From Paracoccaceae bacterium (GTDB taxonomy: Bacteria > Pseudomonadota > Alphaproteobacteria > Rhodobacterales > Rhodobacteraceae): a stretch of 8,790 nt of DNA. Below are positions 1-6,079 of this stretch, in pieces (position 1 is the first letter of the stretch; each line of letters begins with the position of its first letter). The stretch spans positions 1 through 8,790 of the forward strand of contig SLPP01000350.1 of the NCBI GenBank assembly GCA_007131945.1, in the 5' to 3' direction. Position numbers and translations under genes: made by a program. The notes under the pieces were generated by a model that ran no database searches, had not been told where the DNA came from, and worked only from the letters and a program-made list of their open reading frames with translations.

Positions 1-1
1 C

Positions 2-82
2 AGCACGGGCAGCGCCCGTCCCGCCCCCCCACGGGGCGGGCGCTTCTCGCCCACCCCGCGCGGGCCGGGCGCTGCCCGTGCT
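2..82. repeat. 17-bp perfect inverted repeat flanking a nested GC hairpin
   Basis: The arm AGCACGGGCAGCGCCCG at 2-18 is matched exactly by its reverse complement at 66-82. Each arm also folds on itself (CGGGC/GCCCG around a 3-base loop at 6-18 and at 66-78), and a further perfect hairpin lies between them at 20-40. No open reading frame with gene-like character covers the region. It lies beyond the uvrC stop, so it could be a terminator for uvrC or for a gene left of the window, or a dispersed intergenic repeat element. The sequence shows the symmetry directly; the role is inference. Confidence 0.6.
20..40. terminator. GC-rich hairpin nested between the repeat arms
   Basis: CCCGCCCC (20-27) pairs perfectly with GGGGCGGG (33-40) around a 5-base loop; the left side includes a run of seven C. 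It sits in the middle of the 2-82 inverted repeat. No T-run follows on either strand, so it is at best an atypical terminator or a structural part of the repeat. Confidence 0.35.
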
Positions 83-119
83 TACCGAAGGGATCAAGCG
101 GAAGCCGTATGAGACCCGC

Positions 120-139
120 GCGCCGGGGCGACCCGGCGC
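120..139 (-). terminator. Probable uvrC terminator hairpin
   Basis: GCGCCGGG (120-127) and CCCGGCGC (132-139) form a perfect 8-bp GC stem around a 4-base loop, starting 28 bases beyond the uvrC stop codon. There is no T-tract after it in the uvrC direction, as is frequent for hairpins at gene ends in high-GC alphaproteobacteria. Function is inferred from position and stability only. Confidence 0.45.
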
Positions 140-167
140 CGCGCAGCCCCGCCCGGTGCCGCCGCCG

Positions 168-2024
168 TCAGCCGGCGGGGTGGAAGAAGTCGTGGATCGT
201 GCGCGCCGTCGCCTCGGAGATGCCGGGCACGGCCATCAGGTCGGTGACGCCCGCCCGCGTCACCGCCTTGGCCGAGCCGAAATGGGCGAGCAGCGCACGC
301 TTGCGCGCCGCGCCGATGCCGGGCACCTCGTCGAGCGGCGTCGCGGCCGTGGCCTTCGCCCGCTTCGCCCGGTGCGCGCCGATGGCGAAGCGATGCGCCT
401 CGTCGCGCAGGCGCTGGACGAAGTAGAGGACCGGGTCGTTCATCCGCAGCGCCATCGGGCGCCGGCCGGGACGGTGGAACTCCTCCTTGCCGGCGTCGCG
501 GTCGATGCCCTTGGCGACGCCGACCACGGGGACGTCATCGACGCCGAGATCGGCAAGGATGCCGGCGACGGCCGAGACCTGCCCCGCCCCGCCGTCGATC
601 AGCAGCAGGTCGGGCCAGGCCTCGCCCTCGCGATCCGGGTCTTCCTTCAGCAGACGCTCGAAGCGCCGGGTCAGCACCTCGCGCATCATGGCGAAGTCGT
701 CGCCGGGGGTCAGGTCGGTGCCGCGGATGTTGAACTTGCGGTACTGGCTCTTCACCAGCCCCTCGGGCCCGGCGACGATCATCGCGCCGACGGCACTGGT
801 GCCCTGGATATGGCTGTTGTCGTAGACCTCGATCCGCCGCGGCGGCGCGTCGAGCTCCAGCGCCTCGGCGAGCCCCGCGAGCAGCTTCGACTGCGCCGCC
901 CCCTCGGCCAGCCGCCGGGCGAGGCTTTCGCGGGCGTTGCGGGCGGCGTTCTCGACCAGCTCCGCCTTTTCGCCGCGCAGCGGCACGCGCAGCTCGACAT
1001 TGCGCCCGGCGCGGGCGGAGAGGAGCTCGTGGATCAGGTCGCGGTTCTCGACCGGATGCGAGAGCAGGATCAGCTTCGGCGGCGGCTTGTCGTCGTAGAA
1101 CTGCGCCAGGAACGCCTCGAGGATCTCAGGCTCCTCGGCGCCCGAGCCGGTGCGGGGATAGAAGTCGCGGTTGCCCCAGCTCTGGTTGGCGCGGATGAAG
1201 AAGACCTGCACGCAGGCCTGGCCGCGCTCCAGATGCACGGCGATCACGTCGGCCTCGGCGACGCCGCGCGGGTTGATGCCCTGGCTCTGCTGCACCGCGG
1301 TCAGCGCCCGGATCCGGTCGCGCAAAGCCGCCGCGCGCTCGAATTCCATCGCCTCGGAGGCTTCCTGCATCTGCGCGGCGAGTTCGGCTTGGATGCGGGT
1401 CGACTTGCCTTCCAGGAAGCGCTCGGCATCGGCGACCAGTGCGGCGTATTCCTCGGCCGAGACATGGCCGACGCAAGGCGCCGAGCAGCGCTTGATCTGG
1501 TAGAGCAGGCACGGCCGGGTGCGGTTCTGGAACACCGTGTCGGCGCAGTTGCGCAGAAGGAACACCTTCTGCAGCTGGTTCAGCGTCCGGTTGACCGCCG
1601 CGGCCGAGGCGAAGGGGCCGAAATAGGCGCCCTTCGTGCTGCGCCTGCCGCGATGCTTGCGGATCTGCGGAAAGGGATGGTCCTTGGCGATCAGGATGTT
1701 GGGGAAGCTCTTGTCGTCGCGCAGAAGCACGTTGTAGACCGGCTTGAGCTGCTTGATCAGGTTCTGCTCGAGCAGCAGCGCCTCGGTCTCGGTGCGCGTC
1801 GTGAGGAACATCATCGACGCGGTCTCGGCGATCATCCGCGCGATCCGCGCCGAATGGCCCGAGGGGCGGGCGTAGCTCGCCACGCGCGCGCGCAGGTTGC
1901 GCGCCTTGCCGACATAGAGCACCCGCGCCTGCGCATCGAGCATCCGGTAGACGCCGGGCGAGGCGTCGAGGGTGCGCAGGCAGGACTGGATCACCGCATG
2001 GCCGGTGGCGGGCGAATCGGACAT
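168..2024 (-). CDS. uvrC: UvrABC excinuclease subunit C
   Basis: UvrC makes the 3' and 5' incisions around a bulky DNA lesion after UvrA/UvrB have located it (nucleotide excision repair, cytoplasm). Positions below count from the GTG one codon upstream of the chosen start. The GIY-YIG-type nuclease domain is at about 24-103 (GVY at 25-27, YVGKARNLR from 38, EALLLE at 82-87). Four cysteines, C161, C173, C181 and C185, have the spacing known for the UvrC iron-sulfur site. The UVR (UvrB-binding) helix pair is at about 208-243. The C-terminal RNase H-like nuclease shows YDNSH (D403), the GDD near 443, LIDGGAGQ (D478) and DEAHRF (H545). A tandem helix-hairpin-helix region ends the protein (LDEVPGIG from 565, MAVPGIS from 598). 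It is full length. I chose the ATG at 2024 because AAAGG lies 4 bases upstream; the adjoining GTG at 2027 is too close to that site. The protein is complete and standard for the family; identification is firm. Confidence 0.97.
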   Translation of the reverse strand: MSDSPATGHAVIQSCLRTLDASPGVYRMLDAQARVLYVGKARNLRARVASYARPSGHSARIARMIAETASMMFLTTRTETEALLLEQNLIKQLKPVYNVLLRDDKSFPNILIAKDHPFPQIRKHRGRRSTKGAYFGPFASAAAVNRTLNQLQKVFLLRNCADTVFQNRTRPCLLYQIKRCSAPCVGHVSAEEYAALVADAERFLEGKSTRIQAELAAQMQEASEAMEFERAAALRDRIRALTAVQQSQGINPRGVAEADVIAVHLERGQACVQVFFIRANQSWGNRDFYPRTGSGAEEPEILEAFLAQFYDDKPPPKLILLSHPVENRDLIHELLSARAGRNVELRVPLRGEKAELVENAARNARESLARRLAEGAAQSKLLAGLAEALELDAPPRRIEVYDNSHIQGTSAVGAMIVAGPEGLVKSQYRKFNIRGTDLTPGDDFAMMREVLTRRFERLLKEDPDREGEAWPDLLLIDGGAGQVSAVAGILADLGVDDVPVVGVAKGIDRDAGKEEFHRPGRRPMALRMNDPVLYFVQRLRDEAHRFAIGAHRAKRAKATAATPLDEVPGIGAARKRALLAHFGSAKAVTRAGVTDLMAVPGISEATARTIHDFFHPAG

Positions 2025-2028
2025 CACA

Positions 2029-2033
2029 CCTTT
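2029..2033 (-). promoter_or_regulatory. uvrC ribosome binding site
   Basis: On the minus strand AAAGG is followed by 4 bases and then the ATG at 2024. It lies only one base from the GTG at 2027, so it favours the ATG as the uvrC start. Confidence 0.55.
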
Positions 2034-2062
2034 AGGTTGATTCTCTGGGTCGGCTGCACTCC

Positions 2063-2078
2063 TGACGTGAAAACGTCA
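2063..2078. promoter_or_regulatory. TGACGT-GAAA-ACGTCA dyad in the uvrC leader
   Basis: TGACGT (2063-2068) and ACGTCA (2073-2078) are a perfect 6-bp inverted repeat around a 4-base centre, about 40 bases upstream of the uvrC start. In the minus-strand transcript it would be a short hairpin; as DNA it could be a dimeric regulator site. The minus-strand TTGACG within it resembles a -35 element, but I see no convincing -10 at the right distance. No regulator can be named from sequence alone. Confidence 0.4.
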
Positions 2079-2101
2079 AGACCTGATCTTTCCACGGTTT
2101 C

Positions 2102-2110
2102 TGTGGACAA
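2102..2110 (-). promoter_or_regulatory. DnaA-box-like nonamer upstream of uvrC
   Basis: The minus strand reads TTGTCCACA, one base away from the classic DnaA box TTATCCACA. Established knowledge: DnaA binds such nonamers at origins and at some promoters. Here there is one good copy; a weaker relative is at 2292-2300 (TTTGTCCAC on the minus strand). One box is not enough to call an origin. The bases also form part of a small dyad, TCCAC (2091-2095) / GTGGA (2103-2107). Confidence 0.3.
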
Positions 2111-2133
2111 CCTTGTGGGCGAGTTGCGGGCTA

Positions 2134-2168
2134 TCACGAAAATCCCTTGATTCAAGGCGTCTTCGTGA
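2134..2168. repeat. 35-bp two-tier palindrome centred on a GANTC site
   Basis: The outer arms TCACGAA (2134-2140) and TTCGTGA (2162-2168) and the inner arms CCTTGA (2145-2150) and TCAAGG (2152-2157) share one centre, base 2151. Exactly four bases separate outer from inner arm on each side. The centre contains GATTC (2149-2153), a GANTC site of the kind methylated by CcrM in alphaproteobacteria; a second GATTC lies at 2039-2043. It may be an operator, or a hairpin after the SDR gene, but no T-run follows. The symmetry is seen directly; the function is inference. Confidence 0.5.
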
Positions 2169-2171
2169 CAT

Positions 2172-2188
2172 TGCCTAAATTTTAGGCA
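2172..2188. promoter_or_regulatory. Perfect 17-bp palindrome, candidate operator
   Basis: TGCCTAAA (2172-2179), a central T, and TTTAGGCA (2181-2188) form a perfect dyad in the most AT-rich part of the uvrC upstream region. Length and arm spacing suit a dimeric transcription factor. On the minus strand the AT core contains TAAAAT, which resembles a -10 element, but no good -35 is seen at the right distance. It does not match the consensus I know for alphaproteobacterial LexA, and I cannot assign a regulator. Confidence 0.5.
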
Positions 2189-2257
2189 GAATTTCAAGTC
2201 TTTGTTTTCGCTTGGAATATTTTTCTCCACCGATCAAGATCCTGAAAAGCCAACGGT

Positions 2258-2276
2258 TTCGTTACAGCTTCGTTAC
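2258..2276. repeat. Tandem TTCGTTAC half-sites, 11-bp period
   Basis: TTCGTTAC occurs at 2258-2265 and again at 2269-2276, an 11-bp period that places both copies on one DNA face. Direct half-sites at this period are typical of OmpR/PhoB-family response regulators (established knowledge). No regulator can be named. The pair sits just after the SDR gene and roughly 235 bases upstream of uvrC, so it would be a distal site for that promoter. Confidence 0.4.
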
Positions 2277-2324
2277 CACGCATGCCGCCGGTGGACAAAG
2301 GCGCAACAAGGCTGCATCTACCGG

Positions 2325-3107
2325 TTATTCCACGCCAATGACGTCGGGCGTCTGCCAGCCGAGGTGCTGGCCGCCATCGACGCAGATCAGCTGCCCGGTG
2401 ACCGCCTTGGCGTCCAGCAGATAGCCTAGCGCGGCGGTGATGTCGGCGGCATCGGCGCCGCGTCCCAGCACCGTCGCGGCGCGCTGGCGGGCGAAATGCT
2501 CCGCGCTCTGCCGGCCGCCGCGCAGGGTCGGTCCGGGGCCGATGGCGTTGACGCGGATGTCCGGCGCCAGCGCCTGCGCGGTGGTCCGCGTCATCGCCCA
2601 GAGGCCCATCTTGGCGATCGTGTAGGTCATGAATTCGGGGGTGGGCTTCAGCACCCGCTGGTCGATCATGTTGACGATCAGCGCCTGCGCGACCGGCTCG
2701 CCCGCCGCGTCGGCCGCCGCCCCCGGCGCCTGCGCGGCGAAGGCCTGGCTCAGCACGAAGGGCGCGCGCAGGTTCGAGCCGAGATGCCGGTTCCAGCTTT
2801 CCAGCGTCGCCGTCCGGATCGTGTCGTGCTCGAAGATCGAGGCGTTGTTGACCAGCACCGTCAGCGGCCCGCCCAGCGCCCCGGCCGCCGCCGGGACCAG
2901 CCGGGCCATGTCGCCCTCGTCCAGGAGGTCGGCCCGCAGCACCGCCGCCTTCACGCCCAGCGCGCGGGCTTGCCCGGCGGTTTCCTCGGCGCCCTCGCGG
3001 CTCGCGGCGAAGTGCAGCGCCACGTCCATCCCGCGCCCGGCGAGATGCAGCGCCATCGCCCGGCCCAGCCGCCTGCCCGCCCCGGTGATCAGTGCCCGCC
3101 CCGTCAT
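2325..3107 (-). CDS. SDR oxidoreductase, pteridine-reductase-like
   Basis: Probable NADPH-dependent reductase of the classical short-chain dehydrogenase family, closest in motif to pteridine reductase/FolM-type dihydropterin reductases. At 260 residues it has a full Rossmann domain. The cofactor loop is TGAGRRLG at 8-15, where the TGxxxRxG form with Arg13 is typical of PTR1-like enzymes, and NNAS is at 87-90. Tyr162-x3-Lys166 is the catalytic pair. An Asp at 149, exactly 13 residues before the Tyr, replaces the usual SDR serine, as in the Asp-Tyr-Lys triad of PTR1. GPGPT follows at 190-194 and the C-terminus carries DGGQHLGW. A short Ala/Gly-rich insert at about 125-140 is unusual. It starts 10 bases after the exchanger stop, with a GGGGGA ribosome site overlapping that stop region, so it is probably the last gene of the 5075-2325 cluster. 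Family is firm; the pterin substrate is an inference. Confidence 0.85.
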   Translation of the reverse strand: MTGRALITGAGRRLGRAMALHLAGRGMDVALHFAASREGAEETAGQARALGVKAAVLRADLLDEGDMARLVPAAAGALGGPLTVLVNNASIFEHDTIRTATLESWNRHLGSNLRAPFVLSQAFAAQAPGAAADAAGEPVAQALIVNMIDQRVLKPTPEFMTYTIAKMGLWAMTRTTAQALAPDIRVNAIGPGPTLRGGRQSAEHFARQRAATVLGRGADAADITAALGYLLDAKAVTGQLICVDGGQHLGWQTPDVIGVE

Positions 3108-3117
3108 CGCATCCCCC

Positions 3118-4059
3118 TCAGCTGAACAGGCTGATCACATAGCCGACATAGACCAGAAGCAAGACCGCCCCCCAGATCCGCCCGATCGGCCGCCGGGTGA
3201 GGATGAAGAGGCCGAGCGCCGCCGAGGCCCCGAGCATCACCCACAGGTCGAGGCGCAGCATCTCCGGCGGCACCGGGATCGTGCCGACCAGCCCGGCGAC
3301 GCCGATGATGCCCAGAAGGTTGAAGATGTTCGAACCGATCACGTTGCCCAGCGCCACGCCGGCCTCGCGCCGGAAGGCGGCGGCCGCGGTCGTCGCCAGT
3401 TCCGGCAGCGAGGTGCCGACCGCGACCAGCGTCAGCCCGATCACCGCCTCGCTGACGCCGAGCACCGTGGCGATGTTCACCGCGCCGGTGACCAGGAACT
3501 GCGCCCCGAGCGGCAGCCCGAGGACGCCGACGGCCAACAGCCCGGCGATCCTGAGCCCCGGCATGCCATCCTCGGCCGCTTCCAGCACCTCGGCCTCGGT
3601 GCGGTCGTTGCGGTGGTTGCGCGCGCGCACGAAGCAGTCGCCGAGCATCCAGCCCAGCCCGGCGAGCAGGATCAGCGCCTGCCACCAGCCGAAGGCGCCG
3701 GTGAAGGCGAGGGCGACGAAGAGCAGGCTCGCCGCGATCATGATCGCCCAGTCGCGCGCCAGGTCGCGGGCGACCGGGATCGCCGCGATCAGCGCCGGCA
3801 GGCCCAGCACCAGAAGGATGTTGGCGGTGTTCGAGCCGACCACGTTGCCCAGCGCCAGCGCCGGAGACCCGACGAGCACCGCCTTGACCGAGACCACCAG
3901 TTCCGGCGCCGAGGTCCCCATCGAGACCACGGTCAGCCCGACGATCAGCGCCGGCACGCCCAGCCGCAGGCTGAGATTCACCGCCCCCTTGACCAGCGCG
4001 TCGCCGGCGACGACCAGCAGGGCCAGGCCGCCGGCGACCAGCAGGAGGTCGACGAGCAT
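3118..4059 (-). CDS. CaCA-family sodium/calcium exchanger (YrbG-like)
   Basis: Inner-membrane cation exchanger, probably moving Ca2+ against Na+ (or H+/K+). The 313-residue protein is hydrophobic with about ten predicted membrane segments. It shows the two inverted alpha repeats that define the family: GLTVVSMGTSAPE at 41-53 with GNVVGSN at 71-77, and GLTLVAVGTSLPE at 208-220 with GNVIGSN at 238-244. Glu53 and Glu220 are the expected ion-coordinating acids. A hydrophilic stretch at about 145-168 separates the halves, as in the YrbG subfamily. The start ATG overlaps the stop of the upstream 62-residue gene by one base (TGATG), which suggests translational coupling; no strong ribosome site of its own is seen. 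Ion specificity cannot be read from the sequence. Confidence 0.92.
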   Translation of the reverse strand: MLVDLLLVAGGLALLVVAGDALVKGAVNLSLRLGVPALIVGLTVVSMGTSAPELVVSVKAVLVGSPALALGNVVGSNTANILLVLGLPALIAAIPVARDLARDWAIMIAASLLFVALAFTGAFGWWQALILLAGLGWMLGDCFVRARNHRNDRTEAEVLEAAEDGMPGLRIAGLLAVGVLGLPLGAQFLVTGAVNIATVLGVSEAVIGLTLVAVGTSLPELATTAAAAFRREAGVALGNVIGSNIFNLLGIIGVAGLVGTIPVPPEMLRLDLWVMLGASAALGLFILTRRPIGRIWGAVLLLVYVGYVISLFS

Positions 4060-4247
4060 CAGCGATACTCGCAGTCGGCCCGGTCGCAGGGCGCGGGATT
4101 CTCGGCGATCTGGATGCGCTTGCAGACCGGGCAGCGCAGCCGGTCGATCGCCTTGCGCTGCCGCTCGGACCGGCCGCGCAGCAGCTTCTGCACCGCGCCC
4201 ATGACGATCATGAAGACCAGGAACAGCGAGACGATCTTCAGCAGCAT
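4059..4247 (-). CDS. Small membrane-anchored Cys4 (zinc-ribbon-like) protein
   Basis: Unrecognised 62-residue protein. Residues 4-19 are a hydrophobic helix, likely a membrane anchor, followed by a strongly basic stretch (about 21-38). The tail has four cysteines, C39, C42, C54 and C59 (C-x2-C-x11-C-x4-C), fitting a minimal zinc-binding ribbon facing the cytoplasm under the positive-inside rule. It begins 18 bases after the peptidase gene, with GGGAAG just upstream of the ATG, and its stop overlaps the exchanger start. It is clearly placed inside an operon and has a coherent layout, so I take it as real. Function is unknown; it could be an accessory to the peptidase or the exchanger, which is guesswork. 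Confidence 0.75.
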   Translation of the reverse strand: MLLKIVSLFLVFMIVMGAVQKLLRGRSERQRKAIDRLRCPVCKRIQIAENPAPCDRADCEYR

Positions 4248-4265
4248 GTCACTTCCCGCGGCATC

Positions 4266-5075
4266 TTACATCCCGTAGCGCGCCCGCAGCGCGCGTTCCT
4301 CGGCCAGCATCAGCGCATCCTCGGCCAGGGCGAGGCCGAAGCGCGACAGGAAGGGGCGGCGCATCTCGTAGGCGACGATGCGCACCTTCTCGCCATAGGC
4401 GGCCTTCAGATGCGGCACCGGATGGCCCAGCGCGTCGGCAAGGCCGAGCCGCATCGCCTCCTCGCCGAGCCAGAACTGGCCGGTGAAGAGATCGGCCTCG
4501 GCGTCGAGCTTCGCGCCGCGGCGGGCGCGGACATGGTCGATGAAGGCCAGGTGCATCTGGTCGAGGATCCGCTGCAGCCGCGCGACATCCTCGGGATTCT
4601 CGGGGCGGAACGGGTCGAGCTGGCTCTTGTGCTGCCCGGCGGTGTAGACGCGGCGTTCGAGCCCCAGTTTCGCGATCGCCTCGGGCGCGCCGAAGCCGCC
4701 CGCGATCACCCCGATCGAGCCGAGGACCGAGACCCGGTCGGCGACGATCTCGTCGGCCGCCGCGGCGATCCAGTAGCCGCCCGAGGCGGCGACATCCTCG
4801 ACGAAGGCATGCACCTTCACCGCGCGCTCCTCGGCCAGCCGGCGGATGCGCGCGGCGATCAGCGCGCTCTGCGCCGGCGAGCCGCCGGGCGAGTTGATCA
4901 CCAGCGCCACCGCCTGCGGCCGGCCCTGGCGAAAGGCGCGCTCGATCAGCGGCGCCAGCGTCGTGTCGGAAAGCCGCCCGCGGCCGCCGGCGGCGATCAC
5001 GCCGTGCAGGCGCACCAGGTTGACGCGCGGGGCGCGGCGCAGCAGGCGGTCGGTGAGGGAAAGGGCGCGGGTCAT
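4266..5075 (-). CDS. S49 family serine peptidase (SppA/SohB-like)
   Basis: Probable Ser-Lys dyad peptidase of the signal-peptide-peptidase A family, which degrades cleaved signal peptides or other membrane-proximal peptides. The 269-residue product has one catalytic domain: the substrate-groove motif VINSPGGS at 59-66, nucleophile Ser98 in DVAASGGYW, SVLGSIGVI at 116-124, and the general-base Lys150 in GQHKSQLDPF. The 52-residue spacing of Ser to Lys matches single-domain SppA enzymes. Unlike many SppA proteins, no N-terminal membrane helix is visible, so it may be cytoplasmic or peripherally bound. I chose the ATG at 5075; a GTG at 5147 would add 24 residues without family character and leave only 8 bases to the divergent LysR gene. 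It is the first gene of the four-gene minus-strand cluster. Confidence 0.9.
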   Translation of the reverse strand: MTRALSLTDRLLRRAPRVNLVRLHGVIAAGGRGRLSDTTLAPLIERAFRQGRPQAVALVINSPGGSPAQSALIAARIRRLAEERAVKVHAFVEDVAASGGYWIAAAADEIVADRVSVLGSIGVIAGGFGAPEAIAKLGLERRVYTAGQHKSQLDPFRPENPEDVARLQRILDQMHLAFIDHVRARRGAKLDAEADLFTGQFWLGEEAMRLGLADALGHPVPHLKAAYGEKVRIVAYEMRRPFLSRFGLALAEDALMLAEERALRARYGM

Positions 5076-5096
5076 CGCGCCCCATGTAGGATGCCC

Positions 5097-5129
5097 GCCC
5101 GGCGCCAGCAAGGCCGGGCTTTCCTTTTG
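5097..5129 (+). terminator. Hairpin plus T-rich run in the divergent intergenic region
   Basis: GCCCGGC (5097-5103) pairs with GCCGGGC (5113-5119) around a 9-base loop and is followed on the plus strand by TTTCCTTTT (5120-5128), the form of a Rho-independent terminator. No plus-strand gene ends here. It could attenuate transcription into the LysR gene or stop stray reading; the location in a promoter region makes it odd. Confidence 0.4.
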
Positions 5130-5142
5130 CCCCGCGCTGGCG
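5103..5142. promoter_or_regulatory. Divergent control region with CGCCAGC/GCTGGCG dyad
   Basis: Between the LysR start (5156) and the peptidase start (5075) lies the only space for both promoters. CGCCAGC (5103-5109) is inverted as GCTGGCG (5136-5142). LysR-type proteins often repress their own gene and control a divergent neighbour from such a dyad (established knowledge), so this is a candidate operator. The left arm overlaps the loop and stem of the 5097-5119 hairpin. No clear -35/-10 pair is visible. Confidence 0.3.
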
Positions 5143-5155
5143 TTCACTGGCCGCC

Positions 5156-6076
5156 ATGCTCGACCGGCTGGAGATGTTCATCGCGCTGGCCAACGAGCGG
5201 CATTTCGGCCGCGCGGCCGAGGCGCATGGCGTGACGCAGCCGACGCTCTCGGCGGCGATCCGCGCGCTCGAGGGCGAGCTTGGCGTGCAGCTCGTCCTGC
5301 GCGGCGCGCGCTTCCAGGGGCTGACGCCCGAGGGCGAGCGGGTGCTCGACTGGGCGCGGCGCATCGTCGCCGACAGCCGGCAGATGAAGGACGAGATGCG
5401 CGCGCGGCGCAAGGGGCTGACCGGCCGGCTGCGGCTGGGGGTGATCCCGACGGCGCTGCCGATGGTGGCCGAGCTGGTCACCCCCTTCCTGCAGCGCCAT
5501 CCGAACCTGAGCCTGCAGATCCTCTCGCGCACCTCGATCGAGCTCCTCGAGGAGATGCAGAGTCTGCAGCTCGATGCCGGGGTGAGCTATCTCGACAACG
5601 AGCCGCTCGGCCGGGTGACGACCGTGGCCCTCTACCGCGAGAGCTACCGGCTGCTCCTGCGCCACGACCATCCGCTGGCCGGCGCCGGAAGGGTGCAATG
5701 GGGCGACCTCGCCGGGCTGCGGCTCTGCCTGCTGGTGGGCTCGATGCAGAACCGCCGGATCATCGACCGGCAGCTGGCCGAGGCCGGCATCTCGGTGCAG
5801 GCCTCGGTCGAGTCGAACTCGCTGCTCGCGCTGGTCGCGCAGGTGCTCGGCGGCGACTGGGCGACGGTGGTGACCGAACAGGCGGCGCGGATGTTCGGCA
5901 ACCGGCCCGACCTCGTCGCCCTGCCGATCGACCCCGCGCCCGAGATCCCCGCCCGCCCCGGCCCGCAGGTCGGCCTGATCGCCCCCTGGCGCGAGACCCA
6001 TACCCCGGTGATCGCCGCGCTGATCGAGGCCGCCGAGCGCCTCGCCGGCCGCCGCGTCACCCCGCCGCCGCGCTGA
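5156..6076 (+). CDS. LysR-type transcriptional regulator
   Basis: DNA-binding regulator, 306 residues, of normal family length. The N-terminal winged helix-turn-helix covers about 1-60, with the core at 17-40 (FGRAAEAHGVTQPTLSAAIR) and the wing ending in LTPEGE at 56-61. A long linker helix is at about 62-88. A periplasmic-binding-like effector domain starts near 92 and continues to about 295. The sequence style (MLDRLEMFIAL; LDNEPLGRV at 146-154) resembles, from memory, regulators found next to formate dehydrogenase (fds) operons, but no fds gene is in this window, so the effector stays unknown. No Shine-Dalgarno sequence precedes the ATG, so translation may be leaderless or weak. It diverges from the S49 peptidase gene, a possible target, and converges with pdxJ. 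Confidence 0.92.
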   Translation: MLDRLEMFIALANERHFGRAAEAHGVTQPTLSAAIRALEGELGVQLVLRGARFQGLTPEGERVLDWARRIVADSRQMKDEMRARRKGLTGRLRLGVIPTALPMVAELVTPFLQRHPNLSLQILSRTSIELLEEMQSLQLDAGVSYLDNEPLGRVTTVALYRESYRLLLRHDHPLAGAGRVQWGDLAGLRLCLLVGSMQNRRIIDRQLAEAGISVQASVESNSLLALVAQVLGGDWATVVTEQAARMFGNRPDLVALPIDPAPEIPARPGPQVGLIAPWRETHTPVIAALIEAAERLAGRRVTPPPR

Positions 6077-6079
6077 CGC

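Noticed and set aside
78..2150. 690-codon plus-strand reading frame
   Set aside because: It lies antisense to uvrC, has Arg/Ala/Gly-rich composition without domains, and is a product of high GC giving few stop codons.
2024..2230. 68-codon minus-strand frame just upstream of uvrC
   Set aside because: GTG start without ribosome site, no family features, and it runs through the palindromes of the uvrC control region.
2025..2324. Replication origin
   Set aside because: AT-rich with one good DnaA-like box, but no cluster of boxes and no origin-linked genes (dnaA, dnaN, hemE, parAB) nearby.
2629..4278. 549-codon plus-strand reading frame
   Set aside because: Antisense to the SDR and exchanger genes, low-complexity Arg/Gln/Asp/Pro composition, no recognisable motif.
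5076..5147. N-terminal extension of the S49 peptidase from GTG at 5147
   Set aside because: Adds 24 residues with no signal peptide or family character, passes through the intergenic hairpin, and leaves almost no room for the divergent LysR promoter.
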